Made by a program: the position numbers and the translations under genes. From the NCBI GenBank assembly GCA_026914155.1, contig JAPPGH010000031.1, positions 124,001 to 188,000 on the forward strand: DNA of 64,000 nucleotides, in the 5' to 3' direction. Source of the DNA: Candidatus Palauibacter rhopaloidicola (GTDB lineage: Bacteria; Gemmatimonadota; Gemmatimonadetes; Palauibacterales; Palauibacteraceae). The notes below the pieces were generated by a model that was given only the letters and a program-made list of their open reading frames with translations, had not been told where the DNA came from and made no database searches. Shown one piece after another: positions 16,917 to 24,500 of this stretch (position 1 is its first letter; every line of letters begins with the position of its first letter).

Positions 16917-19900
16917 TCAGAACGAATCGTCCGTGATGATGAGCATGCCGAGGCCGCGCAGCGTCTCGTTGAGCGCGGCGACGTCCGTCCGCACGAGTTC
17001 CTCGAGTTCGGCGAGGTGCGCCTCGAGCTGCTCCCGCAGCAGCGCCTTCACCTCCACCTGCTGGTCCGTGGGGCGGAAGTCCGCGATCGCGAGCGCGCCG
17101 ACCAGGTAGCCCAGCTTCTGGAGGAGCCGCGCCTCGAAGCGCACCCCGTCCTGGCCCTGCCCCGTCAGGCGCAGATCGACCATCGTCTCCTGCAGGTCGA
17201 TGAGCTTCTGCCTTAGATCCTCGACCGACGCGGAGAGGTCCTCGTCCTCCGCGAACCGCGACAGCGTCCCGAGCTGGACGCGCATCGCCTCCACGCGGTG
17301 CACGGCCTCGCCCGCGCGCACGACGTCCTCCCGCACCTCGCGGATGAAGGCAAGCTGCTCGGCGATGTCCGCCTCCGTCCCCGCGGAATGCGGGTCCTTC
17401 AGCACGGTGAGCCGCTGCTCGTGGATCGCCCCGTCCGCCGTCAGCCGCACGGTGTACTCTCCCGGCGGCATCAGCACCGAGATCTGCGCTCCGCCCGGCG
17501 CCGGCCGTCCCTCTTCCCCGACCTCGATGTGCTCGGCATACCTGGGCGACGTGAGCATCCGGATCGGCTCGTTGGGCTCGTCCCTCAGGTCCCAGTGGAT
17601 CCGGTTCACACCCGCGCGGTTCGGCGCCTCCAGCGTGCGCACGACCGCCCCCGACCCATCCAGGATCTCGATCGTCGGTCCCTCCGAGGCCTCCCCCGCG
17701 AGCCAGTAGTTGAGCGACGCCCCGTACTCCGGGTCCTCTCCGATCGTGGGGTCGTCATAGGGGATCGAGGGGGGCGTGATCGGCCGGAAGCGGTACGCGT
17801 CGCGCGGCGCGAACAGGTGCGAGGCCGACGCCATCACCTCCGGCGTCAACTGCTGGATCGGCGACAGGTCGTCGAAGATCCAGAACCCGCGCCCGTACGT
17901 GCCCACGACGAGATCGTTGAAGTGCTCCTGGATCACGATCCCCGACACGGGCGCCGCCGGCAGGTTGTTCTGCAGCGGCTGCCAGTCGTCCCCGTCGTTA
18001 AAGGAGACGTAGATCGCGTTCTCCGTCCCCACGTAGAGGAGTCCCTGCCGCACCGGGTCCTCGATGATGATCTTCGTGTAGCTCAGCATGCTGGGCGGGA
18101 TGCCGTCGACGATCTTCTCCCACGAGGCTCCGAAGTCCCGCGTCCGGTAGACGTGCGGGTCGCGGATGTTCACCTGGTGGCCGTCCGCCGCGATGTAGGC
18201 CGTGCCCGCGTCGTAGCGCGAGGGCGCGATGCTGCGCACGCCGATCCACTCCGGCAGCCCGGTGACGTTGCCCGTCACGTCCGTCCAGTTTTCCCCGCCG
18301 TCCCGCGTGATGTGGAGCTTGCCGTCGTTCGTGCCCGCCCAGATGAGGCCCGCCTCGATCGGCGACTCCGCGATCCCGAACACCGTGCCCGCGTACTCCA
18401 CGCCGATGTTGTCGCCCGTGAGCCCGCCCGAGGGGCCCATCCGGCTGCGGTCGTTCAGCGTCAGGTCGGGGCTGATCACCTCCCAGCTCTGCCCGCGGTT
18501 CCGCGTGCGGTGCACGTGCTGGCTCCCCACGTAGATCGTCTCGTTGTCGTGCGGTGAGATGTGGACCGGAGCGTCCCATATGAAGCGGTAGCGCACGCCG
18601 GAGGCCGGCCCCCGGCTCTGCTCGGGCCACACCTCGACGGCGCGGTACTGCCGCCGCTCCTCCTCGTAGCGGACGACGATGCCGCCCACCATCCCCGATC
18701 CCGAGGCCGAGGACCACACGATGTCGGGGTCGGTCGGATCCGGCGTGGCGAAACCGCTTTCCCCACCCCCCACATGGTGCCACATGCCGCGCGGGATGTG
18801 GTTGATGCCCCGCACGCCGAGGATCCGGCTGTTGCTGGGGCCGCGATAGGTCGGCTCGTCCTGCTTGTTGCCGAGCACGTTGTAGGGGACCGCGTTGTCC
18901 ACCGTCACGTGGTACATCTGCGCGTTCGTGAGCCGCTGCCGGAACCACGACTTCGTGCGGTTGATCGAGATCGAGAGGCCCTGGTCGTGCGCGACGATCA
19001 TGCGGTCGGGGTTCGTGGGGTCGATCCACATGTCGTGGTGGTCGCCGCCGGGCGCCTGCGGCCGCGGCGTGACGTCCAGCGTGCGCCCTCCGTCCGTCGA
19101 CACCGTGAAGGAGGCGGTGAGGAAGTAGGCCTCGTCCTCGTCATCGGGCGAGATCACGACGCGCGAGTAGTAGTGCGGCCGCCCCATCGCGTTCCGGTTG
19201 CGGGTGATGAGCGCCCACGTGCGGCCCCCGTCCTCGGAGCGCCACAACTGGCCGTCCTCGGTGGGCTCGCCGTCCCACGGAATCCCGTCCCCCGTCTCCA
19301 GCATCGCGTAGATCCGCTGCGGGTTCGAGGGCGCGACGGCCACGGCCACCTTGCCGACCGGCTTCTTCGGGAGGCCGATCGTGTTGTCCGGTCCGTTCAG
19401 CTTCTCCCACGTGTCCCCGCCGTCGCGCGACACGTGCAGACCGCCGCCCGGACCGCCGCTCGTGCGCCCCCAGGTGTGGATCTCGAGCTGCCAGGTGCCG
19501 GCGAAGAGGATGCGTGGGTTCGACGGGTCCATCGCGATGTCCGAGCACCCCGTGTCCTCGTCGATGAAGAGGACGTGTTCCCAGCTCTCGCCGCCGTCGG
19601 TCGTGCGGTAGACGCCCCGCTCCGGCTGCGGCCCGTAGGAATGGCCCAGCGCGCAGACGAAGACGATGTCGGGGTTCGTTGGATGGATGAGAAGGCGCGG
19701 GATGCGTCCCGTGGGTTCGAGCCCCATGAGGGTCCAGGTTTCCCCCGCGTCCGTCGACTTGTAGACGCCCTGCCCAACCGAGACGTGGCTGCGGATCTTC
19801 CCTTCCCCCGTCCCCGTCCAGACGATGTTGGGGTCCGTCGGAGAGACGGCGAGCGAGCCGATCGACTGCACCGGCTGGTCGTCGAACATCTCGTCCCAGT

Positions 19901-20138
19901 TCACGCCGCCGTCCGTCGTCTTGTAGATCCCGCCCGAGGCCGCGCCCACGTAGTAGGTGTACGGCTGGCCGGGGATCCCCGCCGCCGCGCTGAAGCGGTT
20001 CCCCTCCGGGCCGATGTTCCGCCACCGAAGCGTTTCGTAGGCCGCCGGATCGGGAGCGGCCTGCGCCGCCAGCGGCGCGATGGCCGGAAGCGAGAGGATG
20101 AGAAGCGCGAAGAACGCGCAGAAAGGTCGGACGCGCAT
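16917..20138 (-). CDS. VPS10/sortilin-type beta-propeller exported protein (glycosyl-hydrolase-like)
   Basis: 1073 residues. The signal peptide ends PLAAQAA. Then come repeated BNR/Asp-box motifs across two propellers (SGGIYKTTDGGVNWDEM, GVYKSTDAGETWTLMG, RGVYRTTDGGESWEHV, LHVSRDGGDTWEKL, LHITRDGGENWTDV, HVYRTRDFGASWEKI). A C-terminal region of about 300 residues has beta-sandwich and helical parts. Proteins of this layout are common in Gemmatimonadota and Bacteroidota and are annotated as VPS10-domain or glycosyl hydrolase proteins without proof of enzymatic activity. I chose the ATG at 20138 for the signal peptide; the frame is open 120 bp further. Confidence 0.9.
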   Translation of the reverse strand: MRVRPFCAFFALLILSLPAIAPLAAQAAPDPAAYETLRWRNIGPEGNRFSAAAGIPGQPYTYYVGAASGGIYKTTDGGVNWDEMFDDQPVQSIGSLAVSPTDPNIVWTGTGEGKIRSHVSVGQGVYKSTDAGETWTLMGLEPTGRIPRLLIHPTNPDIVFVCALGHSYGPQPERGVYRTTDGGESWEHVLFIDEDTGCSDIAMDPSNPRILFAGTWQLEIHTWGRTSGGPGGGLHVSRDGGDTWEKLNGPDNTIGLPKKPVGKVAVAVAPSNPQRIYAMLETGDGIPWDGEPTEDGQLWRSEDGGRTWALITRNRNAMGRPHYYSRVVISPDDEDEAYFLTASFTVSTDGGRTLDVTPRPQAPGGDHHDMWIDPTNPDRMIVAHDQGLSISINRTKSWFRQRLTNAQMYHVTVDNAVPYNVLGNKQDEPTYRGPSNSRILGVRGINHIPRGMWHHVGGGESGFATPDPTDPDIVWSSASGSGMVGGIVVRYEEERRQYRAVEVWPEQSRGPASGVRYRFIWDAPVHISPHDNETIYVGSQHVHRTRNRGQSWEVISPDLTLNDRSRMGPSGGLTGDNIGVEYAGTVFGIAESPIEAGLIWAGTNDGKLHITRDGGENWTDVTGNVTGLPEWIGVRSIAPSRYDAGTAYIAADGHQVNIRDPHVYRTRDFGASWEKIVDGIPPSMLSYTKIIIEDPVRQGLLYVGTENAIYVSFNDGDDWQPLQNNLPAAPVSGIVIQEHFNDLVVGTYGRGFWIFDDLSPIQQLTPEVMASASHLFAPRDAYRFRPITPPSIPYDDPTIGEDPEYGASLNYWLAGEASEGPTIEILDGSGAVVRTLEAPNRAGVNRIHWDLRDEPNEPIRMLTSPRYAEHIEVGEEGRPAPGGAQISVLMPPGEYTVRLTADGAIHEQRLTVLKDPHSAGTEADIAEQLAFIREVREDVVRAGEAVHRVEAMRVQLGTLSRFAEDEDLSASVEDLRQKLIDLQETMVDLRLTGQGQDGVRFEARLLQKLGYLVGALAIADFRPTDQQVEVKALLREQLEAHLAELEELVRTDVAALNETLRGLGMLIITDDSF

Positions 20139-20301
20139 GTTGTGCCTCGCCGGGTTGAACTGGACGAATGCCGGAAATGTGCCGGGCAAGCACGGTGCGC
20201 CGGACGAGCCCGGCTGACAAGACCCGTCGGAGGCCAGAGAAAGGGGATGCCGCGGCACGAAAGTGGCTGCGGTCCGCCGGCAGGCCTATCGTGAGAAGAC
20301 C

Positions 20302-21525
20302 ATGTCACTTCCCTACATCACTTGGCAGGATGCCCTCCTGATGCCGGAGGACGGACGTCGCCACGAAGCGATCGATGGCGAGTTGTACGGCACGCCGGCC
20401 CCGAGCACGCGCCACCAGCTTGTCAGCGGGCGTCTCCTCACGGCGCTGGGCGACATCCTGGACGATCCGGGATACGGCGAGATGTTCATCACCATGACGG
20501 CCGTCGAGTTCCCGGAGACGCGCGAAGGCGTGATGCCGGACCTCATGTTCGTGTCCAACGAACGACGGGGGATCATCACGGAGAACTGGCTCGTAGGCGC
20601 GCCGGACCTGGTGATCGAGATCACTTCTCCGGTGACGGAAGACCGGGATCGCGGGATCAAGCTCGACTTGTACAGGAGGCAGGGAGTACGCGAGTACTGG
20701 ATCGTCGATCCCGACCGGAATGCGGTCGACGTATGGCGGTTCGGGGAGGAGCCGGAGGAAGAGCGCTTCAGGACGGAGCTACCCGTTCGGCTTGGAGCGG
20801 ATCAGGTCGGCGCGATCGACCTGAAGGTCGTTTTCTCGCGAGACTTGTTCCGGTTCCGCGAAGCGGTGGTCCACCGAAGCGGTAGGCGGCGCTCCGTTGA
20901 GAGCGGGATGATGAAGCCGGCGACCATAGGGGCGGACTTGGAGATCACTGCCGCCCGGAGCTACGATGTGTCGACCATGCAAATCCCCTCGATCACCTGG
21001 CAGGACGTCCAGCAGATGCCGGAAGACGGCAATCGCTACGAGGCGATCGAGGGTGACGTTTACATGACCCCCGCCCCGACGTTCCGCCACCAGCGCGTCA
21101 GCCTCCGACTGCTGGTGGCCCTGGACCGGATCCTGGAACAACCCGGGCACGGCGTGGTCGTGCAAGCGCCGTTCGGTGTCGAGTTTCCGGCCACGGGAGA
21201 AGGCGTTCAGCCGGATCTGTTGTTTGTCTCCAACGAGCGGCGCAGACTCATCACGAACGCGGGGCTCACGGGCGCACCGGACCTCGTGGTCGAGATCCTC
21301 TCACCTTCCACCGCCAGCCGCGACCGGGGCCTCAAGCTCCGCCTATACGAGCGTCAAGGCGTGCGCGAGTACTGGGTCGTGGATGCGGACGAGAACACCG
21401 TTGACGCTTGGCGGTTCGGGGAGGATCCCGCGCACGAGCGCTTCACGACGAACCTCCCGGTCCGGCTCGGAATCGAAGAGGTCGGCTCGATCGACCTGAA
21501 AGCCGTCTTCGCTCCTGACTTCTGA
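20302..21525 (+). CDS. Double Uma2-family nuclease: two DUF820 domains fused in frame
   Basis: 407 residues made of two homologous Uma2/DUF820 domains. Domain 1 is about residues 1-188 and domain 2 about 226-407; domain 2 has its own Met at 20977. Each has the PD-(D/E)XK-like core: EFPETREGVMPDL, PDLVIEITSP and K in KLDLYRRQGVREYWIVDPD for domain 1; EFPATGEGVQPDL, PDLVVEILSP and KLRLYERQGVREYWVVD for domain 2. The linker contains the translated equivalent of the leader before the fourth copy, so the fusion probably arose by loss of a stop codon. Domain 2 may still be made separately. The biological role of Uma2 proteins is unclear. Confidence 0.85.
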   Translation: MSLPYITWQDALLMPEDGRRHEAIDGELYGTPAPSTRHQLVSGRLLTALGDILDDPGYGEMFITMTAVEFPETREGVMPDLMFVSNERRGIITENWLVGAPDLVIEITSPVTEDRDRGIKLDLYRRQGVREYWIVDPDRNAVDVWRFGEEPEEERFRTELPVRLGADQVGAIDLKVVFSRDLFRFREAVVHRSGRRRSVESGMMKPATIGADLEITAARSYDVSTMQIPSITWQDVQQMPEDGNRYEAIEGDVYMTPAPTFRHQRVSLRLLVALDRILEQPGHGVVVQAPFGVEFPATGEGVQPDLLFVSNERRRLITNAGLTGAPDLVVEILSPSTASRDRGLKLRLYERQGVREYWVVDADENTVDAWRFGEDPAHERFTTNLPVRLGIEEVGSIDLKAVFAPDF

Positions 21526-21539
21526 CGCGCTCGCCGACC

Positions 21540-22085
21540 ATGCCGCTTCCCTCGATCACCTGGCAGGACGTCCAGCAGATGCCGGACGACGGAAATCGCT
21601 ATGAGGCGATCGAGGGCGATCTTTACGTCACCCCCGCTCCCACTCCGCGCCATCAGATCCTTCTGCTGCGCCTGTACGATGCCCTGCGTCCGCTGCTCAC
21701 TAGGCCCCGTGGCGTACTGCTGGTCGCACCCGTTGGCGTCGAATTCCCGGATACCCGCGAGGGCGTGCAACCGGACCTCCTGTTCGTGTCGAGAGAACGT
21801 CTCGGCATCATCGGAGACGCGTCGCTGAGAGGAGCCCCGGATCTCGTCATCGAAATCCTCTCACCCTCGACGGCCGGCCGCGACCGCACGACCAAGCTCG
21901 AACTCTACGAGCGGCAGGGCGTGAGGGAATACTGGATCGTCGACCCTGCCGAGGGCGCTGTCGACGTGTGGCGGTTCGGCGAGGAGCTTGCTCACGAGCG
22001 CTTCACGGAGATCCTCCCCGTCAGGCTCGGCACCGAAGAGGTCGGCGTCATCGACCTGCGGGCTGTGTTCGCGCCCGACCTCTGA
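21540..22085 (+). CDS. Uma2-family nuclease, third copy
   Basis: 181 residues, a full single Uma2/DUF820 domain. It begins with LPSITWQDVQQMPDDGNRYE, shared almost verbatim with the preceding domain. The catalytic-core residues are in EFPDTREGVQPDL, PDLVIEILSPSTAGRD, KLELYERQGV and EYWIVDPAEGAVDVW. It starts 14 bp after the double-domain gene and was produced by local tandem duplication. No partner gene is obvious. Confidence 0.9.
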   Translation: MPLPSITWQDVQQMPDDGNRYEAIEGDLYVTPAPTPRHQILLLRLYDALRPLLTRPRGVLLVAPVGVEFPDTREGVQPDLLFVSRERLGIIGDASLRGAPDLVIEILSPSTAGRDRTTKLELYERQGVREYWIVDPAEGAVDVWRFGEELAHERFTEILPVRLGTEEVGVIDLRAVFAPDL

Positions 22086-22088
22086 TCT

Positions 22089-22451
22089 TCAGATCCAGAC
22101 GTCCGACTCGGCGGTGAGGTCGCCGCGCTCGTCGCCGGTGTTCACGACGCCGCGGGGTTCGACGAGCATCAGCTTCACCTCCCCCTCGGCGACCGGGCGG
22201 TGCTTCACGCCGCGGGGGACGACGTAGAGTTCGCCGGGGCCGATCTCGACGGCGCCGTCCGGGAGGTCGATCCGCAGCGTGCCCTCGAGAACGAAGAACG
22301 CCTCGTCCGTGTCCGCGTGGTCGTGCCACACGAACTCGCCCTTCACGCGCGCGATCTTGAACAGGTAGTCATTGAGTTCGGCGACGACGCGCGGCTGCCA
22401 GTAGTCCGGCAGAAGGCCGAACTTCTCCTCCAGGTTGACGGCTTCCTTCAT
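22089..22451 (-). CDS. Cupin-domain protein
   Basis: 120 residues forming one small cupin barrel. Motif 1 is FVWHDHADTDEAFFVLEG (His, His, Glu ligands) and motif 2 is GELYVVPRGVKHRPVA (His ligand), so it should bind a divalent metal. I chose the ATG at 22451 because the protein then starts at the conserved MKEAVNLEEKFG; the open frame upstream to 22619 is Arg/Ser-rich and unlike cupins. It interrupts the Uma2 array on the opposite strand. Possible roles include a small dioxygenase or a mannose-6-phosphate isomerase-like protein; it is not specifically assigned. Confidence 0.88.
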   Translation of the reverse strand: MKEAVNLEEKFGLLPDYWQPRVVAELNDYLFKIARVKGEFVWHDHADTDEAFFVLEGTLRIDLPDGAVEIGPGELYVVPRGVKHRPVAEGEVKLMLVEPRGVVNTGDERGDLTAESDVWI

Positions 22452-22543
22452 CCCCGACTCTCCGCTCCGTGGTTCGCTTCGGTCGTCACTTGAGCCTCCC
22501 GCAGGTCCATATCCCGATCTCCATGAGCAACACAACGATGCGT

Positions 22544-22562
22544 CATACCGAGTCACGGTATG
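22544..22562. repeat. Inverted repeat in the divergent cupin/Uma2 intergenic region
   Basis: CATACCG and CGGTATG form a perfect 7-bp inverted repeat around AGTCA. It lies 93 bp upstream of the cupin start and 171 bp before the fourth Uma2 copy. This size and spacing suit a dimeric regulator operator, but nothing ties it to a specific regulator. Confidence 0.35.
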
Positions 22563-22732
22563 CCTCGTAGGTGCGGGGTGTCGAGCGGGAGCGTCGAGCC
22601 GGAATTGCTCGCGGCTCATTCCGGCCCCGTCGCCGGAGGGGCGGCATTGCAGTTGAGAGCTGGATGAGCAGGGGCCGGACCGTGGGGTTGGACTTTGGTT
22701 TCACCCCCGCCCGGAGCTATGATGTGCAGACC

Positions 22733-23290
22733 ATGCCGCAATCCTCGACCGCACCCGTCACCTGGCTCGACGCCCAGCGAATGCCGGACGACGGCAACCG
22801 TTACGAGGTCATCGGGGGCAAGCTGTACGTGACCCCCGCACCCTCGATCCGCCACCACCGCATCACCAGACGGCTCTTCCGCGCCCTCGATCCTCTGCTC
22901 GTGAAGGCAGGACGCGGAGAGCTGTTCTGGGCACCCGTCGGGGTTGAGTTCCCGGTCACGGGCGACGGAGTCGAGCCCGACCTGATGTTCGTGTCCGCCG
23001 AGCGGAGGGGGATCGTGGGGAAGGACTGGATCCGGGGCGCGCCCGATCTGGTGGCTGAGATCCTCTCCCCCTCCACGGCCCGCCGCGACCGGAGCAAGAA
23101 GCGGGACCTGTACGAGCGCCACGGCGTGCCCGAGTACTGGATCGTCGATCCGGACGCGAACGCCGTGGATGTGTGGCGCTTCGGTGAAGATCCCGAGCAC
23201 GAGCGCCACACGACAACGCTCCCGGTGCGGCTCGGCTCGGAGCGCCTCGGCACCATCGATCTGCGGGACGTCTTCCGCCCCGACTCCTGA
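22733..23290 (+). CDS. Uma2-family nuclease, fourth copy
   Basis: 185 residues, a single Uma2/DUF820 domain with APVTWLDAQRMPDDGNRYE, EFPVTGDGVEPDL, PDLVAEILSPSTARRD, KRDLYERHGVPEYWIVDPD. It has diverged more than copies 2 and 3. The 28 bases ending at its ATG match 25 of the 28 ending at the Met of domain 2 in the double gene, which dates the leader duplication with the gene. A GTG-started gene of a different family follows after 20 bp. Confidence 0.88.
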   Translation: MPQSSTAPVTWLDAQRMPDDGNRYEVIGGKLYVTPAPSIRHHRITRRLFRALDPLLVKAGRGELFWAPVGVEFPVTGDGVEPDLMFVSAERRGIVGKDWIRGAPDLVAEILSPSTARRDRSKKRDLYERHGVPEYWIVDPDANAVDVWRFGEDPEHERHTTTLPVRLGSERLGTIDLRDVFRPDS

Positions 23291-23310
23291 CGGTCCAATA
23301 CCGCAAGCGG

Positions 23311-24309
23311 GTGGAAGCCGCTTACCGGCACTTTTTTCGCGACATTGAGATCGATCCGGAGACGGGGACGACGCCGCGGCAAGCTGACCGGAAGTTCGCG
23401 ACCTATCCGTACATCGGCTCGCGGTACGGCACGGATCCAGATGTAAGGAGGCTCCTCGTTGTCGGACTCGACATCGGGTCGGACGAGACACCGCGTCGAC
23501 TCCAGCACTTCGAGGAGAGGCGTCAAGCCATCGAGTGCACGCCGTTGCCTGAACTCAACGCGCATATCGCAGGCACGTACTTCACGGCCCTGAAGTACGC
23601 CTGCCCCGGCCAGGGCTGGGACCAAGTCAAGGACCGCGACCAGACCTGCAGAGCTATCCTGAAGGACGGTTACGCACTCGGAAGCAATCCGCTGTCGTAC
23701 GTTGCCCTGACGAACTTCTACAAGTGGGTGACGAAGAACCGGGGGAAAAAGGGGGGCGGTCAGGATCGCACGCACGTCGTCGTGTTCCAAGGCGCGGTCT
23801 TCGCCAAGCCTCGATTCCGACGAATCCCCAGTTCCGTCGATCGGCTTGGCGTCGAATGGCACGTGCTCCTGCATCCTTCCAACCGAGAACGTGGCGGGCG
23901 GTGGCCAAAGGAAACGACACGTCCAATACTGGGCAGCACGGATGCGAAGGATGATTCATCCCCGCCTTCACGGGCCGTCATGGACCACCCGGTGCCGCAG
24001 TCAGGAGGGACGGAGCGCTACAGGGGGCTCTTCAGGGACGATGCGTTGGTATTGGGCCTGATCGCTTTGGAAGGCCAGAATCAAGCGGTCCAACTCCACG
24101 ACGTGGTGGCCCATGTACTCGAGCAGGGGTACGCCGGGCCGCGTGGCGGGAAGGGCTCCGCCATCTACTTTGCATGTCGCTGGCTGGCGAAGCACGGGAA
24201 GCCGGTCCGCGGCTTCGTCATCACATCTCCGCGCCGTGGCTACTACCGCCTCGACAAGGCGACGAGTGCTCAAATTGCGGCATGGAGTACCGACGCGCGT
24301 GGATCGTGA
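23311..24309 (+). CDS. Uracil-DNA-glycosylase-superfamily-like protein with C-terminal winged-helix-like region
   Basis: 332 residues from a GTG start; the frame extends a little upstream, so the start is uncertain. LLVVGLDIGSDE (about residue 50) resembles UDG motif 1, and WHVLLHPSNRERGGRW (about residue 190) resembles UDG motif 2 (HPS). Between them lie AGTYFTALKYA and NPLSYVALTNFYKWVTK, similar to the UDG fold core. The C-terminal 90 residues (LHDVVAHVLEQGY to RRGYYRL) look like a winged helix. The family assignment is by motif only. Its place after the Uma2 cluster suggests DNA modification, repair or defence, but this is inference. Confidence 0.55.
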   Translation: MEAAYRHFFRDIEIDPETGTTPRQADRKFATYPYIGSRYGTDPDVRRLLVVGLDIGSDETPRRLQHFEERRQAIECTPLPELNAHIAGTYFTALKYACPGQGWDQVKDRDQTCRAILKDGYALGSNPLSYVALTNFYKWVTKNRGKKGGGQDRTHVVVFQGAVFAKPRFRRIPSSVDRLGVEWHVLLHPSNRERGGRWPKETTRPILGSTDAKDDSSPPSRAVMDHPVPQSGGTERYRGLFRDDALVLGLIALEGQNQAVQLHDVVAHVLEQGYAGPRGGKGSAIYFACRWLAKHGKPVRGFVITSPRRGYYRLDKATSAQIAAWSTDARGS

Positions 24310-24333
24310 CCAGTGTTGCTCAGACGTCGTCGT

Positions 24334-24450
24334 TCAAGGTGTTTCGACCTCGTAACCCAATTCCTTGAGACGTCTGCGGGCCGTATCGAGTTGTTGTTGG
24401 CTGAAGAGCGGCGCGAATTCGGGTTCGAGGACTTGCCTTTTGTCTGTCAT
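24334..24450 (-). CDS. Possible 38-residue protein
   Basis: This ORF starts with ATG at 24450, overlapping the stop of the 17-codon ORF before it (ATGA). The product is MTDKRQVLEPEFAPLFSQ followed by QQLDTARRRLKELGYEVETP: polar, with an amphipathic helix and a conserved-looking C-terminus. Its composition is not that of antisense noise. It could be a small regulatory or antitoxin-like protein. It lies in the 3' end of the CRTAC1 transcript, converging on the UDG-like gene. No family recognised. Confidence 0.35.
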   Translation of the reverse strand: MTDKRQVLEPEFAPLFSQQQLDTARRRLKELGYEVETP

Positions 24451-24500
24451 CGCAACGGATTCTCCCAGCGCTCGATCTCGTCCAGCAGCATGACGCTCAT
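24447..24500 (-). CDS. Possible 17-codon leader ORF
   Basis: ATG at 24500 overlaps the stop of the large TPR/VCBS gene by 4 bp (ATGA) and its own stop overlaps the next ATG the same way. The product would be MSVMLLDEIERWENPLR. It may only serve to couple translation to the 38-residue ORF, or be chance. Confidence 0.2.
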   Translation of the reverse strand: MSVMLLDEIERWENPLR

